From Rhodothermales bacterium (lineage in GTDB: Bacteria; Bacteroidota; Rhodothermia; Rhodothermales; Bin80): DNA of 64,000 bases. Positions within the stretch are counted from its first letter, which is position 1; every line of letters begins with the position of its first letter. The DNA lies in assembly GCA_958296045.1 (NCBI GenBank), contig CATQHT010000003.1, positions 507,246 to 571,245 on the forward strand, given 5' to 3'. This document shows positions 36,220-46,111 of the stretch, piece after piece. Both the position numbers and the translations under genes were made by a program. A model generated the notes under the pieces. That model made no database searches. It had not been told where the DNA came from and saw only the letters and a program-made list of their open reading frames with translations.

Positions 36220-36893
36220 GCACTCTTCGTGCTTGGTAGGGATGCCAAGTGGTGCTGGTCCAAACTGCTGAGTACCCGCCGGGTATGCCTGCAAGCCTTC
36301 GTTTGCACAAGATCTCTACGCAGTCTGTCCAGGTCGCCGACCGTATCGACATCGTACCAGGGCGGAAGAACGCGCACCCGTTGCCAGCCGTTTGCAAGAC
36401 GAGCGTGGGTCTCTTCAAAGACCCGTTCATGGCTGAAGGTACCATCAAACGCTCCAGGTGCGTAAGGATGCAATCCGACTAGGTAGAAACCACCGTCCGC
36501 CGTAGGACCGATCACGGCGCTACCGGTCCTTTCAGTGTGGTCGAATGCGCGTGCGATCCACGTTGACGGTAACGTGGGGTGATCTGTGCCAATAACGACG
36601 ATTTGTCGTGCCCCGGCCACCCTTGCATCCTGGCACGCGTTACAGAGGCGAGTACCCAGAGATCCTGTGCTCTGAGGCCGGAGTGTCGTTCCGACCAGCA
36701 TCTTCTGATCCACATCCCACGAACCTGCAAGATAGAGTCGCACGGCCACCCCGATGGTTGCATACTGTGCGAGTGCATCGAGCAGCATGGCTTCGGCAAG
36801 CTCTGCTGCAGCCTCACTGGTCAGCGGCGGCACGAGGCGCGTCTTCACAAAGCCGGGCCTTGGCGCCTTTGCTAACACGACAAGGCACTTCAT
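36216..36893 (-). CDS. DUF2064 / TIGR04282-type glycosyltransferase-like protein
   Basis: A 225-residue protein of the TIGR04282 group with a GT-A-like fold. Blocks: CLVVLAKAPRPGFVKTRLVP at the start (nucleotide-binding loop), IVVIGTDHPTLPSTWIARAF, GSAVIGPTADGGFYLVGLH and LPPWYDVDTVGDLDRLRRDL. The family is often annotated as arsenosugar or cofactor-type transferase, but its acceptor is generally unknown. Both ends overlap neighbours by ATGA (cysteine desulfurase upstream, thrB downstream), so it is firmly within the operon. Confidence 0.85.
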   Translation of the reverse strand: MKCLVVLAKAPRPGFVKTRLVPPLTSEAAAELAEAMLLDALAQYATIGVAVRLYLAGSWDVDQKMLVGTTLRPQSTGSLGTRLCNACQDARVAGARQIVVIGTDHPTLPSTWIARAFDHTERTGSAVIGPTADGGFYLVGLHPYAPGAFDGTFSHERVFEETHARLANGWQRVRVLPPWYDVDTVGDLDRLRRDLVQTKACRHTRRVLSSLDQHHLASLPSTKSA

Positions 36894-38053
36894 GCGGCGC
36901 GGCGCCTGCGCATGCGGTCGACGATTCTCACCAAGCGGTCTGCCGCCTCCTCCACGTCCGTGGCACTGGTGCTCCTACCTAGGGAGACTCGGACCGATGC
37001 TGAGGCGGTATCGTCGTCGAGTCCGATGGCTCGCAGCACATGGCTCACGCGTACTGCGCCGCTTGCGCATGCGGCGCCGGCGGACACCATCACACCTGCC
37101 ATATCCAGATTGAGCAGCAGCATTTCACCGTCTATCTGGCGTCCACGCCACGGTCTGAGGGAGAAGTGCAGGATGTGCGGCGCTGCAGGTCCGTCCACGG
37201 GCGTGTTGAAAACGAGGGTCTCTCCAAGCGCCTCCTTCAGACGTTGCTCGAAGCTACGGCGCAGCTGCAGCAGGCGTGCTGCTTCGCGAGTTTGCCTCGC
37301 TGCAGCAAGGTCAAGCGCAGTTGCCATGCCCACGATGGCGGCCACATTCTCCGTGCCGCCACGGCGTCGTCGCTCCTGAGACCCGCCCACGATGAGGGGC
37401 CGAAAGTCCAGCCCAGCCCGTACATACAGCACCCCTACGCCCTTGGGTCCATTGAGCTTGTGCCCAGACAGCGTCATCAGGTCTGCGCCTAGGCTTTTGG
37501 CATTGACCTCCATCACTGTAGCGGCCTGCACCGCATCCACATGCAGCGGGACACCAGCACGCTGGCAGGCGATGCTGAATTCCCTGATGGGAGCAACGGT
37601 ACCCAACTCATTGTTGATCAGCGACATCGACACCAACCCGATGCGCGAGGAGAGCGCATTTTCAATTTGCTTCGTCCTCACACTGCCATCAGGATCCGGC
37701 TGCAGCACTGCGACCGGCGCGCCAGTCGTGCGCAGGGCTTGCGCTACTTTAAGAACTGAAGCGTGCTCGGAGGCCGATGTCACTAGCCCCTTTGGGGTGT
37801 GGCAGAGCACACCGCGGATCGCAGCGTTGTTGCTTTCAGTGCCCCCGCTGGTGAAGACGATTTCGGACGGATGGGCGCCGAGGTGGGCCGCCACTCGCTC
37901 CCGGCTTTTCTCCACGGCTACGCGGGCGCGGCGTCCAGCGGCGTGGGGGCTTGACGCATTGCCACAGTGGGTCGTGAGAAATGGGATCATGGCATCCAAT
38001 ACCCGTCGGTCGAGCGGCGTTGATGCGGCATGATCCAAGTAGATGGGCACCAT
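36890..38053 (-). CDS. cysteine desulfurase, IscS/NifS type
   Basis: A 387-residue class V PLP enzyme that removes sulfur from cysteine for Fe-S clusters, thiamine or tRNA thiolation. PLP lysine is K199 in LSGHKLNGPKGVGVLY; the catalytic cysteine is C329 in SAGAACASGAVRVSHVL. N-terminal YLDHAASTPLD, TSGGTESNNAAIRG and SEHASVLKVA are typical. First gene of the minus-strand operon; the region to murA (38054-38220) must hold its promoter. No iscU or suf genes are adjacent, so the sulfur acceptor is not indicated by context. Confidence 0.94.
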   Translation of the reverse strand: MVPIYLDHAASTPLDRRVLDAMIPFLTTHCGNASSPHAAGRRARVAVEKSRERVAAHLGAHPSEIVFTSGGTESNNAAIRGVLCHTPKGLVTSASEHASVLKVAQALRTTGAPVAVLQPDPDGSVRTKQIENALSSRIGLVSMSLINNELGTVAPIREFSIACQRAGVPLHVDAVQAATVMEVNAKSLGADLMTLSGHKLNGPKGVGVLYVRAGLDFRPLIVGGSQERRRRGGTENVAAIVGMATALDLAAARQTREAARLLQLRRSFEQRLKEALGETLVFNTPVDGPAAPHILHFSLRPWRGRQIDGEMLLLNLDMAGVMVSAGAACASGAVRVSHVLRAIGLDDDTASASVRVSLGRSTSATDVEEAADRLVRIVDRMRRRRAA

Positions 38054-38220
38054 GCCCCTTGTACCAACGAGCGTTTACGACGTGCCCGTCTGTGACCTCA
38101 TCGGCTTGGTTCGGCTTGGCGATTGCCATGAATTGGCAGCACGGGTGTTTTTTTCTAGGTTCTGCCCACCAGTGCCCGTTTGCAGGTTATCTTTTGCGCA
38201 CCAATGTGTAAACCGATAAT
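38054..38220. promoter_or_regulatory. divergent promoter region for the desulfurase operon and murA
   Basis: 167 bp between two divergent starts. It must hold both promoters. A T-rich tract (GTGTTTTTTTCTAGG at about 38145-38159) and GGTTATCTTTTG near 38186-38197 lie ahead of murA; the second loosely resembles the TAnnTTTG -7 box of Bacteroidota promoters. This is suggestive only. Confidence 0.3.
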
Positions 38221-39519
38221 ATGGACAAACTTGTCATCCAGGGCGGCCATTCGCTTGCGGGGACGCTGCCGATTAGCGGCTCCAAGAATACCGCGCTGCC
38301 TCTTATGGCGGCGAGCCTGTTGGCCGGGGGGGCCACGACGCTTGATAGGGTCCCACGTTTGCGCGATATCACGACGTTATCGCATGTCCTGCGCATCACC
38401 GGGGCCGAAGTAGCCCTTGAGGGGCATCGGATGCGCATAGATGCAGCTCGGATAGGATTTCCAGAGGCACCCTATGCGCTGGTCAAACGGATGCGTGCGT
38501 CATTCTATATGCTGGGAGCGTTACTCGGACGCTGCGGCCGTGCGCGGGTGTCGCTGCCCGGGGGCTGTGCCTGGGGACCTCGACCAGTGAATTTGCACCT
38601 GGAGGGTATTGCAGCACTGGGGGCATCGATCGATTTAGAAGAAGGATACGTGATCGCCAGTGCTCCGCGCCACGGACTACCGGGGGGATCCATTCGGCTT
38701 GAGCCATCGAGTGTGGGCGCAACGATCAACATCCTCTTAGCTGCATCGACAGCCAGGGGCACATCACGAATCGAGAACGCTGCAGTAGAACCAGATGTGG
38801 TTGTATTCTGTAAGATGTTGCGCGCTATGGGTGCCCGCCTGCGCGGCATTGGGACACGCACGTTAGAGGTCGAAGGTGTACAAGACCTGCGTGCCGTTGC
38901 TTACAGCAATTGTCCAGACCGTATCGAGTTGGGTACGTTCATGATTGCCGCCGCGATTGCGGGGCGCCCGGGGGCGAGTGTTCGACTTATAAACGTGCAA
39001 CCAGACCATCTGGGCCAGGACTTTCTGGCCGCATTCCGCCAGACTGGCGCGGGCTGCAGGATTCGTGCGAATGAGTTGGAGGTTACGGCGCCAGACGCGC
39101 TGCATCCAGTCTCCGTAACTACAGGCATCTACCCGGGGTTTCCGACTGATCTGCAGGCCCAGTGGACGGTATTGCTCGCCTGTTGTCAGGGTACGAGCAT
39201 GGTCCGCGACGCGGTTTACGGGGACCGCTTTAATCACATCCCAGAGCTGGCCCGTTTGGGAGTACAGGCCCGTGTGCAGGGCGACACCGTCACCATTGAC
39301 GGCGGCACGCCGCTCAGTGGTGCACAGGTGATGAGTACAGATCTACGGGCTAGTGTATCGCTAGTGCTGGCTGGCATGGTCGCTCGTGGTACTACGCATG
39401 TGGGTCGCATCTACCATCTGGACCGCGGCTACGAGCAGTTGGAGAAAAAGCTAAACGCCTGCGGAATAGATATCCAACGGGTACGGTACGATGAGCACGC
39501 TGTCCCCGCATTCAGGTAG
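38221..39519 (+). CDS. murA: UDP-N-acetylglucosamine 1-carboxyvinyltransferase
   Basis: A 432-residue MurA, the first committed step of peptidoglycan synthesis, adding enolpyruvate to UDP-GlcNAc. The conserved Lys is K22 in LPISGSKNTALPLMAASLLA and the catalytic Cys is C116 in VSLPGGCAWGPRPVNLHL, so fosfomycin sensitivity is expected. ALVKRMRASFYMLGALLGR and GIYPGFPTDLQAQWTVLLA are also typical. The stop is a tandem TAG TAG. The oldest CRISPR repeat begins 15 bp later, so the array and murA converge and murA read-through would be antisense to crRNA precursor. Confidence 0.96.
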   Translation: MDKLVIQGGHSLAGTLPISGSKNTALPLMAASLLAGGATTLDRVPRLRDITTLSHVLRITGAEVALEGHRMRIDAARIGFPEAPYALVKRMRASFYMLGALLGRCGRARVSLPGGCAWGPRPVNLHLEGIAALGASIDLEEGYVIASAPRHGLPGGSIRLEPSSVGATINILLAASTARGTSRIENAAVEPDVVVFCKMLRAMGARLRGIGTRTLEVEGVQDLRAVAYSNCPDRIELGTFMIAAAIAGRPGASVRLINVQPDHLGQDFLAAFRQTGAGCRIRANELEVTAPDALHPVSVTTGIYPGFPTDLQAQWTVLLACCQGTSMVRDAVYGDRFNHIPELARLGVQARVQGDTVTIDGGTPLSGAQVMSTDLRASVSLVLAGMVARGTTHVGRIYHLDRGYEQLEKKLNACGIDIQRVRYDEHAVPAFR

Positions 39520-39533
39520 TAGTACGCCTAATG

Positions 39534-42500
39534 TATCCATCCTCGCGCTTGCGGGGTAAGCGTTTGGACATGTGCTCCACTTGATCCATCTTGTGGTCCA
39601 TCCTCGCGCCTGCGGGGTAAGCCCAGCTATGTCCATGAACTTCTGCCATCCCGTTGGTCCATCCCCGCGCCTGCGGGGTAAGAAGCATTGAGATCGGGGT
39701 CGGGCTGGTCATTTGCACGGGTCCATCCCCGCGCCTGCGGAGTAAGCGGATGCTGCGAACGCGCTGCGACGAACCAAGGAGGTCCATCCGCGCGCCTCGG
39801 GGCAAGCCTGCTGGCGCTCCGCATACCGCGCCATGCGCAAGGTCCATTCCGCGCGCCTGCGGGGTAAGCGCAGGCAACATCGTCACGCGTGGCGCCAACG
39901 TGGGTCCATCCGCGCGCCTGCGGGGTAAGCCATTGAGCCACGAAGCCGGTAGTCCAGGACATGGGTCCATCCCCGCGCCTGCGGGGTAAGCTTGGACTTG
40001 TAGACCTTGCGCATGCCGATCTGCGGTCCATCCCCGCGCCTGCGGGGTAAGCCGGACTGCGTCAAGGTCTATCGTAGCCTTGCCAGGTCCATCCCCGCGC
40101 CTGCGGGGTAAGCAATCTCCGCCGGGTTTTCACGCATGGATGTAGAGGTCCATCCCCGCGCCTGCGGGGTAAGCAATCCGCCACCAGGGACGGTGTGCTT
40201 GTGCGAAGGTCCATCCCCGCGCCTGCGGGGTAAGCGTCGAGCGTCACCCCTCATGTCGAGAGGTAGCAGGTCCATCCCCGCGCCTGCGGGGTAAGCGGTA
40301 TTTCCTTGGCGCCATTCATGCCGAGCATGGGTCCATCCCCGCGCCTGCGGGGTAAGCTCTGACTACTCGGAGCTCATTACCGCTGAGCAAGGTCCATCCC
40401 CGCGCCTGCGGGGTAAGCTAAAGCTCGTAGGTTCCTGCGAAGTTGATGTTGGGTCCATCCCCGCGCCTGCGGGGTAAGCTTGGACTTGTAGACCTTGCGC
40501 ATGCCGATCTGCGGTCCATCCCCGCGCCTGCGGGGTAAGCTCGTCACCGAGAAAAGCCATCTCCTCGATGTGGGGTCCATCCCCGCGCCTGCGGGGTAAG
40601 CTTGGACTTGTAGACCTTGCGCATGCCGATCTGCGGTCCATCCCCGCGCCTGCGGGGTAAGCTCGTCACCGAGAAAAGCCATCTCCTCGATGTGGGGTCC
40701 ATCCCCGCGCCTGCGGGGTAAGCGATCTACGACTACCCGATGGATGTCCGGGTGAAGGTCCATCCCCGCGCCTGCGGGGTAAGCATGACTACGACGGTCC
40801 CCTTTTGGAAGGCGAAGGGTCCATCCCCGCGCCTGCGGGGTAAGCCTCATCGGGAGCCTCACCGTCCAGCGCCATAAAGGTCCATCCCCGCGCCTGCGGG
40901 GTAAGCTTTTAGCATGCCGGTGTTCCAGGTTTTGGTGGGGGTCCATCCCCGCGCCTGCGGGGTAAGCATAGACGCCATCAAGGGCACGCCGGCGCACCTG
41001 GGTCCATCCCCGCGCCTGCGGGGTAAGCCACTCCCGCGGTGTCAGCTTGCGGGGGTAGGCAGGTCCATCCCCGCGCCTGCGGGGTAAGCACGCAGAGCTG
41101 AATCAGAGCATAGGGCAGCACCGGTCCATCCCCGCGCCTGCGGGGTAAGCTCCAGCACGGATGCCCCGTCCGCTCGTGCCTGGGGTCGATCCCCGCGCCT
41201 GCGGGGTAAGCCGTTGCGTAAGGTGCAACTTTCGTATCTTGCTGGGTCCATCCGCGCGCCTGCGGGGTAAGCTCCATGTGCCGAGTGATGAAGACGCCGG
41301 ACGAAGGTCCATCCCCGCGCCTGCGGGGTAAGCACGCTGGCGGAGTTTCGGGTGACGTTTCTGGAGGGTCCATCCCCGCGATTGCGGGGTAAGCGGCAGC
41401 GGCAAAAGCCGTGTCTAGGAGCTGGCCGGTCCATCCCCGCGCCTGCGGGGTAAGCGATCTACGACTACCCGATGGATGTCCGGGTGAAGGTCCATCCCCG
41501 CGCCTGCGGGGTAAGCATGACTACGACGGTCCCCTTTTGGAAGGCGAAGGGTCCATCCCCGCGCCTGCGGGGTAAGCAAACCGTCCGGGCTGGCTTGACC
41601 GCTGCCTGAAGGTCCATCCGCGCGCCTGCGGGGTAAGCTTGACGACGTGATCCACCAGGTCGCGGACCGCGGGTCCATCCCCGCGCCTGCGGGGTAAGCA
41701 CGCAGAGCTGAATCAGAGCATAGGGCAGCACCGGTCCATCCCCGCGCCTGCGGGGTAAGCACCAGCACGGATGCCCCGTCCGCTCGTGCCTGGGGTCCAT
41801 CCCCGCGCCTGCGGGGTAAGCCGTTGCGGACCGGCATACCAGCTGTTAACGCGAGGTCCATCCCCGCGCCTGCGGGGTAAGCTCGATAGTGCCGAAGACA
41901 CGGCCGAGAACAGAGGGTCCATCCCCGCGCCTGCGGGGTAAGCGCAGCGCTGAACACGGACATGGAGTTTGAGCTCGGTCCATCCCCGCGCCTGCGGGGT
42001 AGGCCGTCCAGCGCGCACTAGTGCCTCGTGCAGTGACGGTCCATCCCCGCGCCTGCGGGGTAAGCTGCACCCTGCTACCCCTCGTGGTGCTGGCGCTCGG
42101 TCCATCCCCGCGCCTGCGGGGTAAGCGTGTGCGTCACGGCGCCGAGGCGGCGGTAGTAGGGTCCATCCCCGCGCCTGCGGGGTAAGCACGACGGCGGCCG
42201 CAGGTGAGATGAACGTCCAGGGTCCATCCCCGCGCCTGCGGGGTAAGCGGCAGCAGGCGGCCGGCACCGTTGCGATGCGCAGGTCCATCCCCGCGCCTGC
42301 GGGGTAAGCGGCTCGCTTTGGGAGCGAGCGGGTCAGTGACAGGGTCCATCCCCGCGCCTGCGGGGTAAGCTCTAACGGCAATCGGTACATCTCCGACAAG
42401 GCGGGTCCATCCCCGCGCCTGCGGGGTAAGCATCCAGGTGGAGTCCATCGGCGGCGACAGGACGGGTCCATCCCCGCGCCTGCGGGGTAAGCGTTTTGAA

Positions 42501-44871
42501 GCGACCAGCGTCGCTAGGTGGCGTCGGTCCATCCCCGCGCCTGCGGGGTAAGCGCCCGCTTCAGGTTGCGGACACATCTATGCGCCGGTCCATCCCCGCG
42601 CCTGCGGGGTAAGCGTCGGGGTTCATAGTGGTGGATGCCATCCCGTGGGTCCATCCCCGCGCCTGCGGGGTAAGCACTCCTCCGCGTGGTGCACCAGTGG
42701 ACCGCTGAGGTCCATCCCCGCGCCTGCGGGGTAAGCGCTATGACGATCTGTCTCAGGGTCTGAAGCTGCGGTCCATCCCCGCGCCTGCGGGGTAAGCTGC
42801 GTCGCTAGCTCGGTGACGGCCTGGCCGATGGGTCCATCCCCGCGCCTGCGGGGTAAGCCCTGATAACGGGTGAATCGTCCTTGAATAGCCAGGTCCATCC
42901 CCGCGCCTGCGGGGTAAGCGTCCAGATCTACCGGCGGCGCCTCAAGAAGGAGGGTCCATCCCCGCGCCTGCGGGGTAAGCAAGTCGGCGCCGACAGCACG
43001 GGCCACCCAGCGCGGTCCATCCCCGCGCCTGCGGGGTAAGCCTTGAGGGTTGCCTGCTGAAAGAGTGCCATCACGGTCCATCCCCGCGCCTGCGGGGTAA
43101 GCCCTTGGAGTCAGTCTGTTTGGACATGGAGATGGGGTCCATCCCCGCGCCTGCGGGGTAAGCTTGTTGCCCTCACGCATCTCCCGCAACAGAATGGGTC
43201 CATCCCCGCGCCTGCGGGGTAAGCCAGCCGCCTCTGTGCGTCAGGAGGCCTGGCACAGGTCCATCCCCGCGCCTGCGGGGTAAGCTATCTCGGCCAGACC
43301 GAGCACTGCCGCCGTCGAGGTCCATCCCCGCGCCTGCGGGGTAAGCCATGGCATTCCAGAGTGGGATGCCCTGCAGCCGGGTCCATCCCCGCGCCTGCGG
43401 GGTAAGCCACGCTAGTCCATCCCGAGAGCGCATCGACAAGGGTCCATCCCCGCGCCTGCGGGGTAAGCCTGCCGTGCTCGCGACCATCGAGCTCGTCGCG
43501 CGGTCCATCCCCGCGCCTGCGGGGTAAGCATCGGGACGCTGATTGCGCAGACGAGCGAGGTGGGTCCATCCCCGCGCCTGCGGGGTAAGCGTGCCGCCGG
43601 TCACGGTGGTCAACAATGACATGGGTCCATCCCCGCGCCTGCGGGGTAAGCATCAACGACGCGGTGTCCATAGGTCTTCGCCCCGGTCCATCCCCGCGCC
43701 TGCGGGGTAAGCGGCCAAGCTGCACGGGTGGCTCGTCTACCACACGGTCCATCCCCGCGCCTGCGGGGTAAGCCATACCACGTCAGCCCTCGTGTGCTAG
43801 CTCAGCGGTCCATCCCCGCGCCTGCGGGGTAAGCTGGTCTTTGAATAGCGCGACGCAGCACCACCACGGTCCATCCCCGCGCCTGCGGGGTAAGCCAAAG
43901 CTCAGCAGCTGGAAGCTGTTGGCTACGGGGTCCATCCCCGCGCCTGCGGGGTAAGCGCCGTGTCGCCATCCTGCAGAAACTCGGTGTAGGGTCCATCCCC
44001 GCGCCTGCGGGGTAAGCTTTGGGATCACGGGGTAACGCTACAATGGACCAGGTCCATCCCCGCGCCTGCGGGGTAAGCGGCCGGCCGTAGCGATCCGAGT
44101 AAATGTCGTCGGGTCCATCCCCGCGCCTGCGGGGTAAGCTGGAGCAGCAGCTGGGTGCGGCGCGCCCGTAACGGTCCATCCCCGCGCCTGCGGGGTAAGC
44201 GGAGCGGGGATCGAACGCAAACAGCTGGGAACAGGTCCATCCCCGCGCCTGCGGGGTAAGCGCTTGGTTCGTCTCGTTTGTCTAGGCAATGAACGGTCCA
44301 TCCCCGCGCCTGCGGGGTAAGCCTGCGTCCGGTCCGTCGTCGCCGTGTCGACGGGGGTCCATCCCCGCGCCTGCGGGGTAAGCGCTCGATAATTGCTGCA
44401 CTGAACTCACCCCACAGGTCCATCCCCGCGCCTGCGGGGTAAGCCTGGCCTTGGTCGTTACCCGCCTCCACGACCGCGGTCCATCCCCGCGCCTGCGGGG
44501 TAAGCGCCGACTACCGGCGGCTGCTGAAAGCACGTGCCGGTCCATCCCCGCGCCTGCGGGGTAAGCGTGCCGGTGGCGGACGACGACAGCGAGCTGGTGG
44601 GTCCATCCCCGCGCCTGCGGGGTAAGCTCGTTTTGTTGAGATCCAGCAATGTCTTGTTGGGGTCCATCCCCGCGCCTGCGGGGTAAGCGCGTTAACGTTC
44701 GAGAGTGTAGTCCGTACAGATGGTCCATCCCCGCGCCTGCGGGGTAAGCGGCAACGAAATGGGCTGCGTACATCTGGTCGTAGGTCCATCCCCGCGCCTG
44801 CGGGGTAAGCGGTGAAGCGCCACGTGTCGCCCTTCATCCGGTCGGTCCATCCCCGCGCCTGCGGGGTAAGC
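39534..44871 (-). CRISPR. type I-E CRISPR array, 88 repeats
   Basis: I count 88 repeats of 28 nt at a 61-nt period, so 87 spacers of about 33 nt. In the minus (crRNA) orientation the repeat starts GCTTACCCC and ends GGGGATGGACC around the hairpin CCCCGCAGGCGCGGGG, closely matching the E. coli I-E repeat. The leader is at the right, next to cas2; the left end is the oldest. Repeats starting at 39534, 39595, 39656, 39720, 39781, 39841 and 39904 are degenerate (one has 3 extra bases), and scattered variants occur up to about 41977. The 47 repeats from 42038 to 44844 look identical. Several spacers are duplicated in blocks (see findings). Short frames that cross it are artefacts of the repeat. 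Confidence 0.98.
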
Positions 44872-44938
44872 ACATACGAAGGCGAATATATGGCTATTAC
44901 ATGAACATCTCAACAAACCTCACAGAGAATGCGAGATG
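44872..44938 (-). promoter_or_regulatory. CRISPR leader
   Basis: 67 bp of AT-richer sequence between the newest repeat and the cas2 stop. In I-E systems the leader lies here and carries the promoter of the array and the site where Cas1-Cas2 and IHF act. I do not find a good IHF site. Instead a perfect 8-bp inverted repeat, AACATCTC (44904-44911) and GAGATGTT (44933-44940), spans it and reaches the cas2 stop codon; it could be the integrase recognition site or a cas terminator. Confidence 0.7.
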
Positions 44939-45235
44939 TTAGAGCCCACGTCGAACTATAAATACACCGTCGGAATTCACAAGGTTCCGAGGCGTGTCTC
45001 CAAGCACAAGTACTCCTTGGCGCTCAACGGCATTCGGCTGAGCCCAAGTGACCAAAATAGAGCCCTGCTGGAATTCGACCCACCACTTCTCGAGTACGCC
45101 GCAAACCCTCTCCCGCACCGAAGTTGTCATATCCGGCGAAGTATAAACCCCAGGTGCTATCTCAAGCATACAGGAGGCCAAGAATCCCCGGAAACGTGAC
45201 GGCACGTCACGCGTCACCACTACGCACATCGGCAT
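44939..45235 (-). CDS. cas2: CRISPR-associated endoribonuclease-fold protein Cas2e
   Basis: A 98-residue Cas2 of the I-E/CasF type, the structural half of the Cas1-Cas2 integrase that captures spacers. I start at the Met giving MPMCVVVTRDVPSRFRGFLA because family members start with the first beta-strand there; the frame opens slightly upstream. Other blocks: CMLEIAPGVYTSPDMTTSVR and GSILVTWAQPNAVERQGVLV. It overlaps the cas1 end by about 29 nt, so the two are coupled. The last gene of the cas operon, it abuts the leader. Confidence 0.93.
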   Translation of the reverse strand: MPMCVVVTRDVPSRFRGFLASCMLEIAPGVYTSPDMTTSVRERVCGVLEKWWVEFQQGSILVTWAQPNAVERQGVLVLGDTPRNLVNSDGVFIVRRGL

Positions 45236-46091
45236 AAAACAACTCCTTAATACGGTCAATCATCGTTGCAATCAAACGCCGAGTCCTGAATTCTTTCCCT
45301 GCCAAGCGCCGCACACACCGCTCTAAAGGCACATTCGGATGACGCTCGTGAATTCGGACAGCCCTAAATGCCACGGGCACCGTGATCTCCGCACGATATA
45401 AGTCTGCAACATCCAACACAAATGCGATGCTGGAGTGCTCGTGGATAAAGCCAAGCTGCGGCAGGGCGCCAACACTGGCAACCGCAATTGAAGCCGCCGC
45501 CTCGATCGCCGTGGCACTATGATTTATGGCCTGGTTCGGAAGGTCTGCAGCATTAGGATTCTGGCGATCGTAACGACGACCATGCCACTTTATCCCGCAC
45601 TGCTGAGCAACCGTCTTGTACATGGTGCGCATCCGGGCACCCTCCATCCCTCGAAGTGCATTCAGATCAAGGTTTGGAAACTCCTCGCCAAGCCGCCAAG
45701 CATAGAGCCTTCTCACGCTGGTCAAACGCTTCTCTGTATCCGACCACAGCAGGGCCTGACGCCGAGCGAGGGCCGAATCGCCTGGGCCATGAGGCGGAGC
45801 AGTGTATGCCCGCACACCACCTTCACCGACAGCAACAATGCAGGTGCCGTGCCTCGCGCAGAGCCGAAGAACATCGTGGCTAATAGTCGTGCCAGGCCCC
45901 AGCAATAGCATGGATACCATCTGAAATGGAATGTCGTACCGCCCAGAGTTAAGTTCACCATCACCAGCCGTACGGAAACACAACGTTCCAGCTTCAACCG
46001 TCAGGCGCCCGCGGGACAGCCAGATCAGCCCGTGACGGTCACGATGCGGAATACGGGCACTCTCGAGTCCCAGCCGCCCATGCAACACCAT
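45207..46091 (-). CDS. cas1: CRISPR integrase Cas1e
   Basis: A Cas1 of about 294 residues, the metal-dependent integrase that joins new spacers to the leader-proximal repeat. Catalytic blocks are visible: Glu in NALRGMEGARMRTMYK, His and Asp in LGFIHEHSSIAFVLDVADLY, matching E141/H208/D221 of E. coli Cas1. The N-terminal RIPHRDRHGLIWLSRGRLTV is typical of I-E. I prefer the ATG at 46091 (MVLHGRLGLES) to a TTG four codons earlier. It lies between cas6e and cas2 with a short gap and an overlap. Confidence 0.95.
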   Translation of the reverse strand: MVLHGRLGLESARIPHRDRHGLIWLSRGRLTVEAGTLCFRTAGDGELNSGRYDIPFQMVSMLLLGPGTTISHDVLRLCARHGTCIVAVGEGGVRAYTAPPHGPGDSALARRQALLWSDTEKRLTSVRRLYAWRLGEEFPNLDLNALRGMEGARMRTMYKTVAQQCGIKWHGRRYDRQNPNAADLPNQAINHSATAIEAAASIAVASVGALPQLGFIHEHSSIAFVLDVADLYRAEITVPVAFRAVRIHERHPNVPLERCVRRLAGKEFRTRRLIATMIDRIKELFYADVRSGDA

Positions 46092-46111
46092 AACAAGAAA
46101 CAATAAGAAGT

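Noticed and set aside
39512-44916. Long minus-strand frames of repeated peptide units (PAGAGMD, PRRRGDGP, TPQARGWT)
   Set aside because: They are the three readings of the CRISPR repeat; frames stay open only because the repeat lacks stops. Not proteins.
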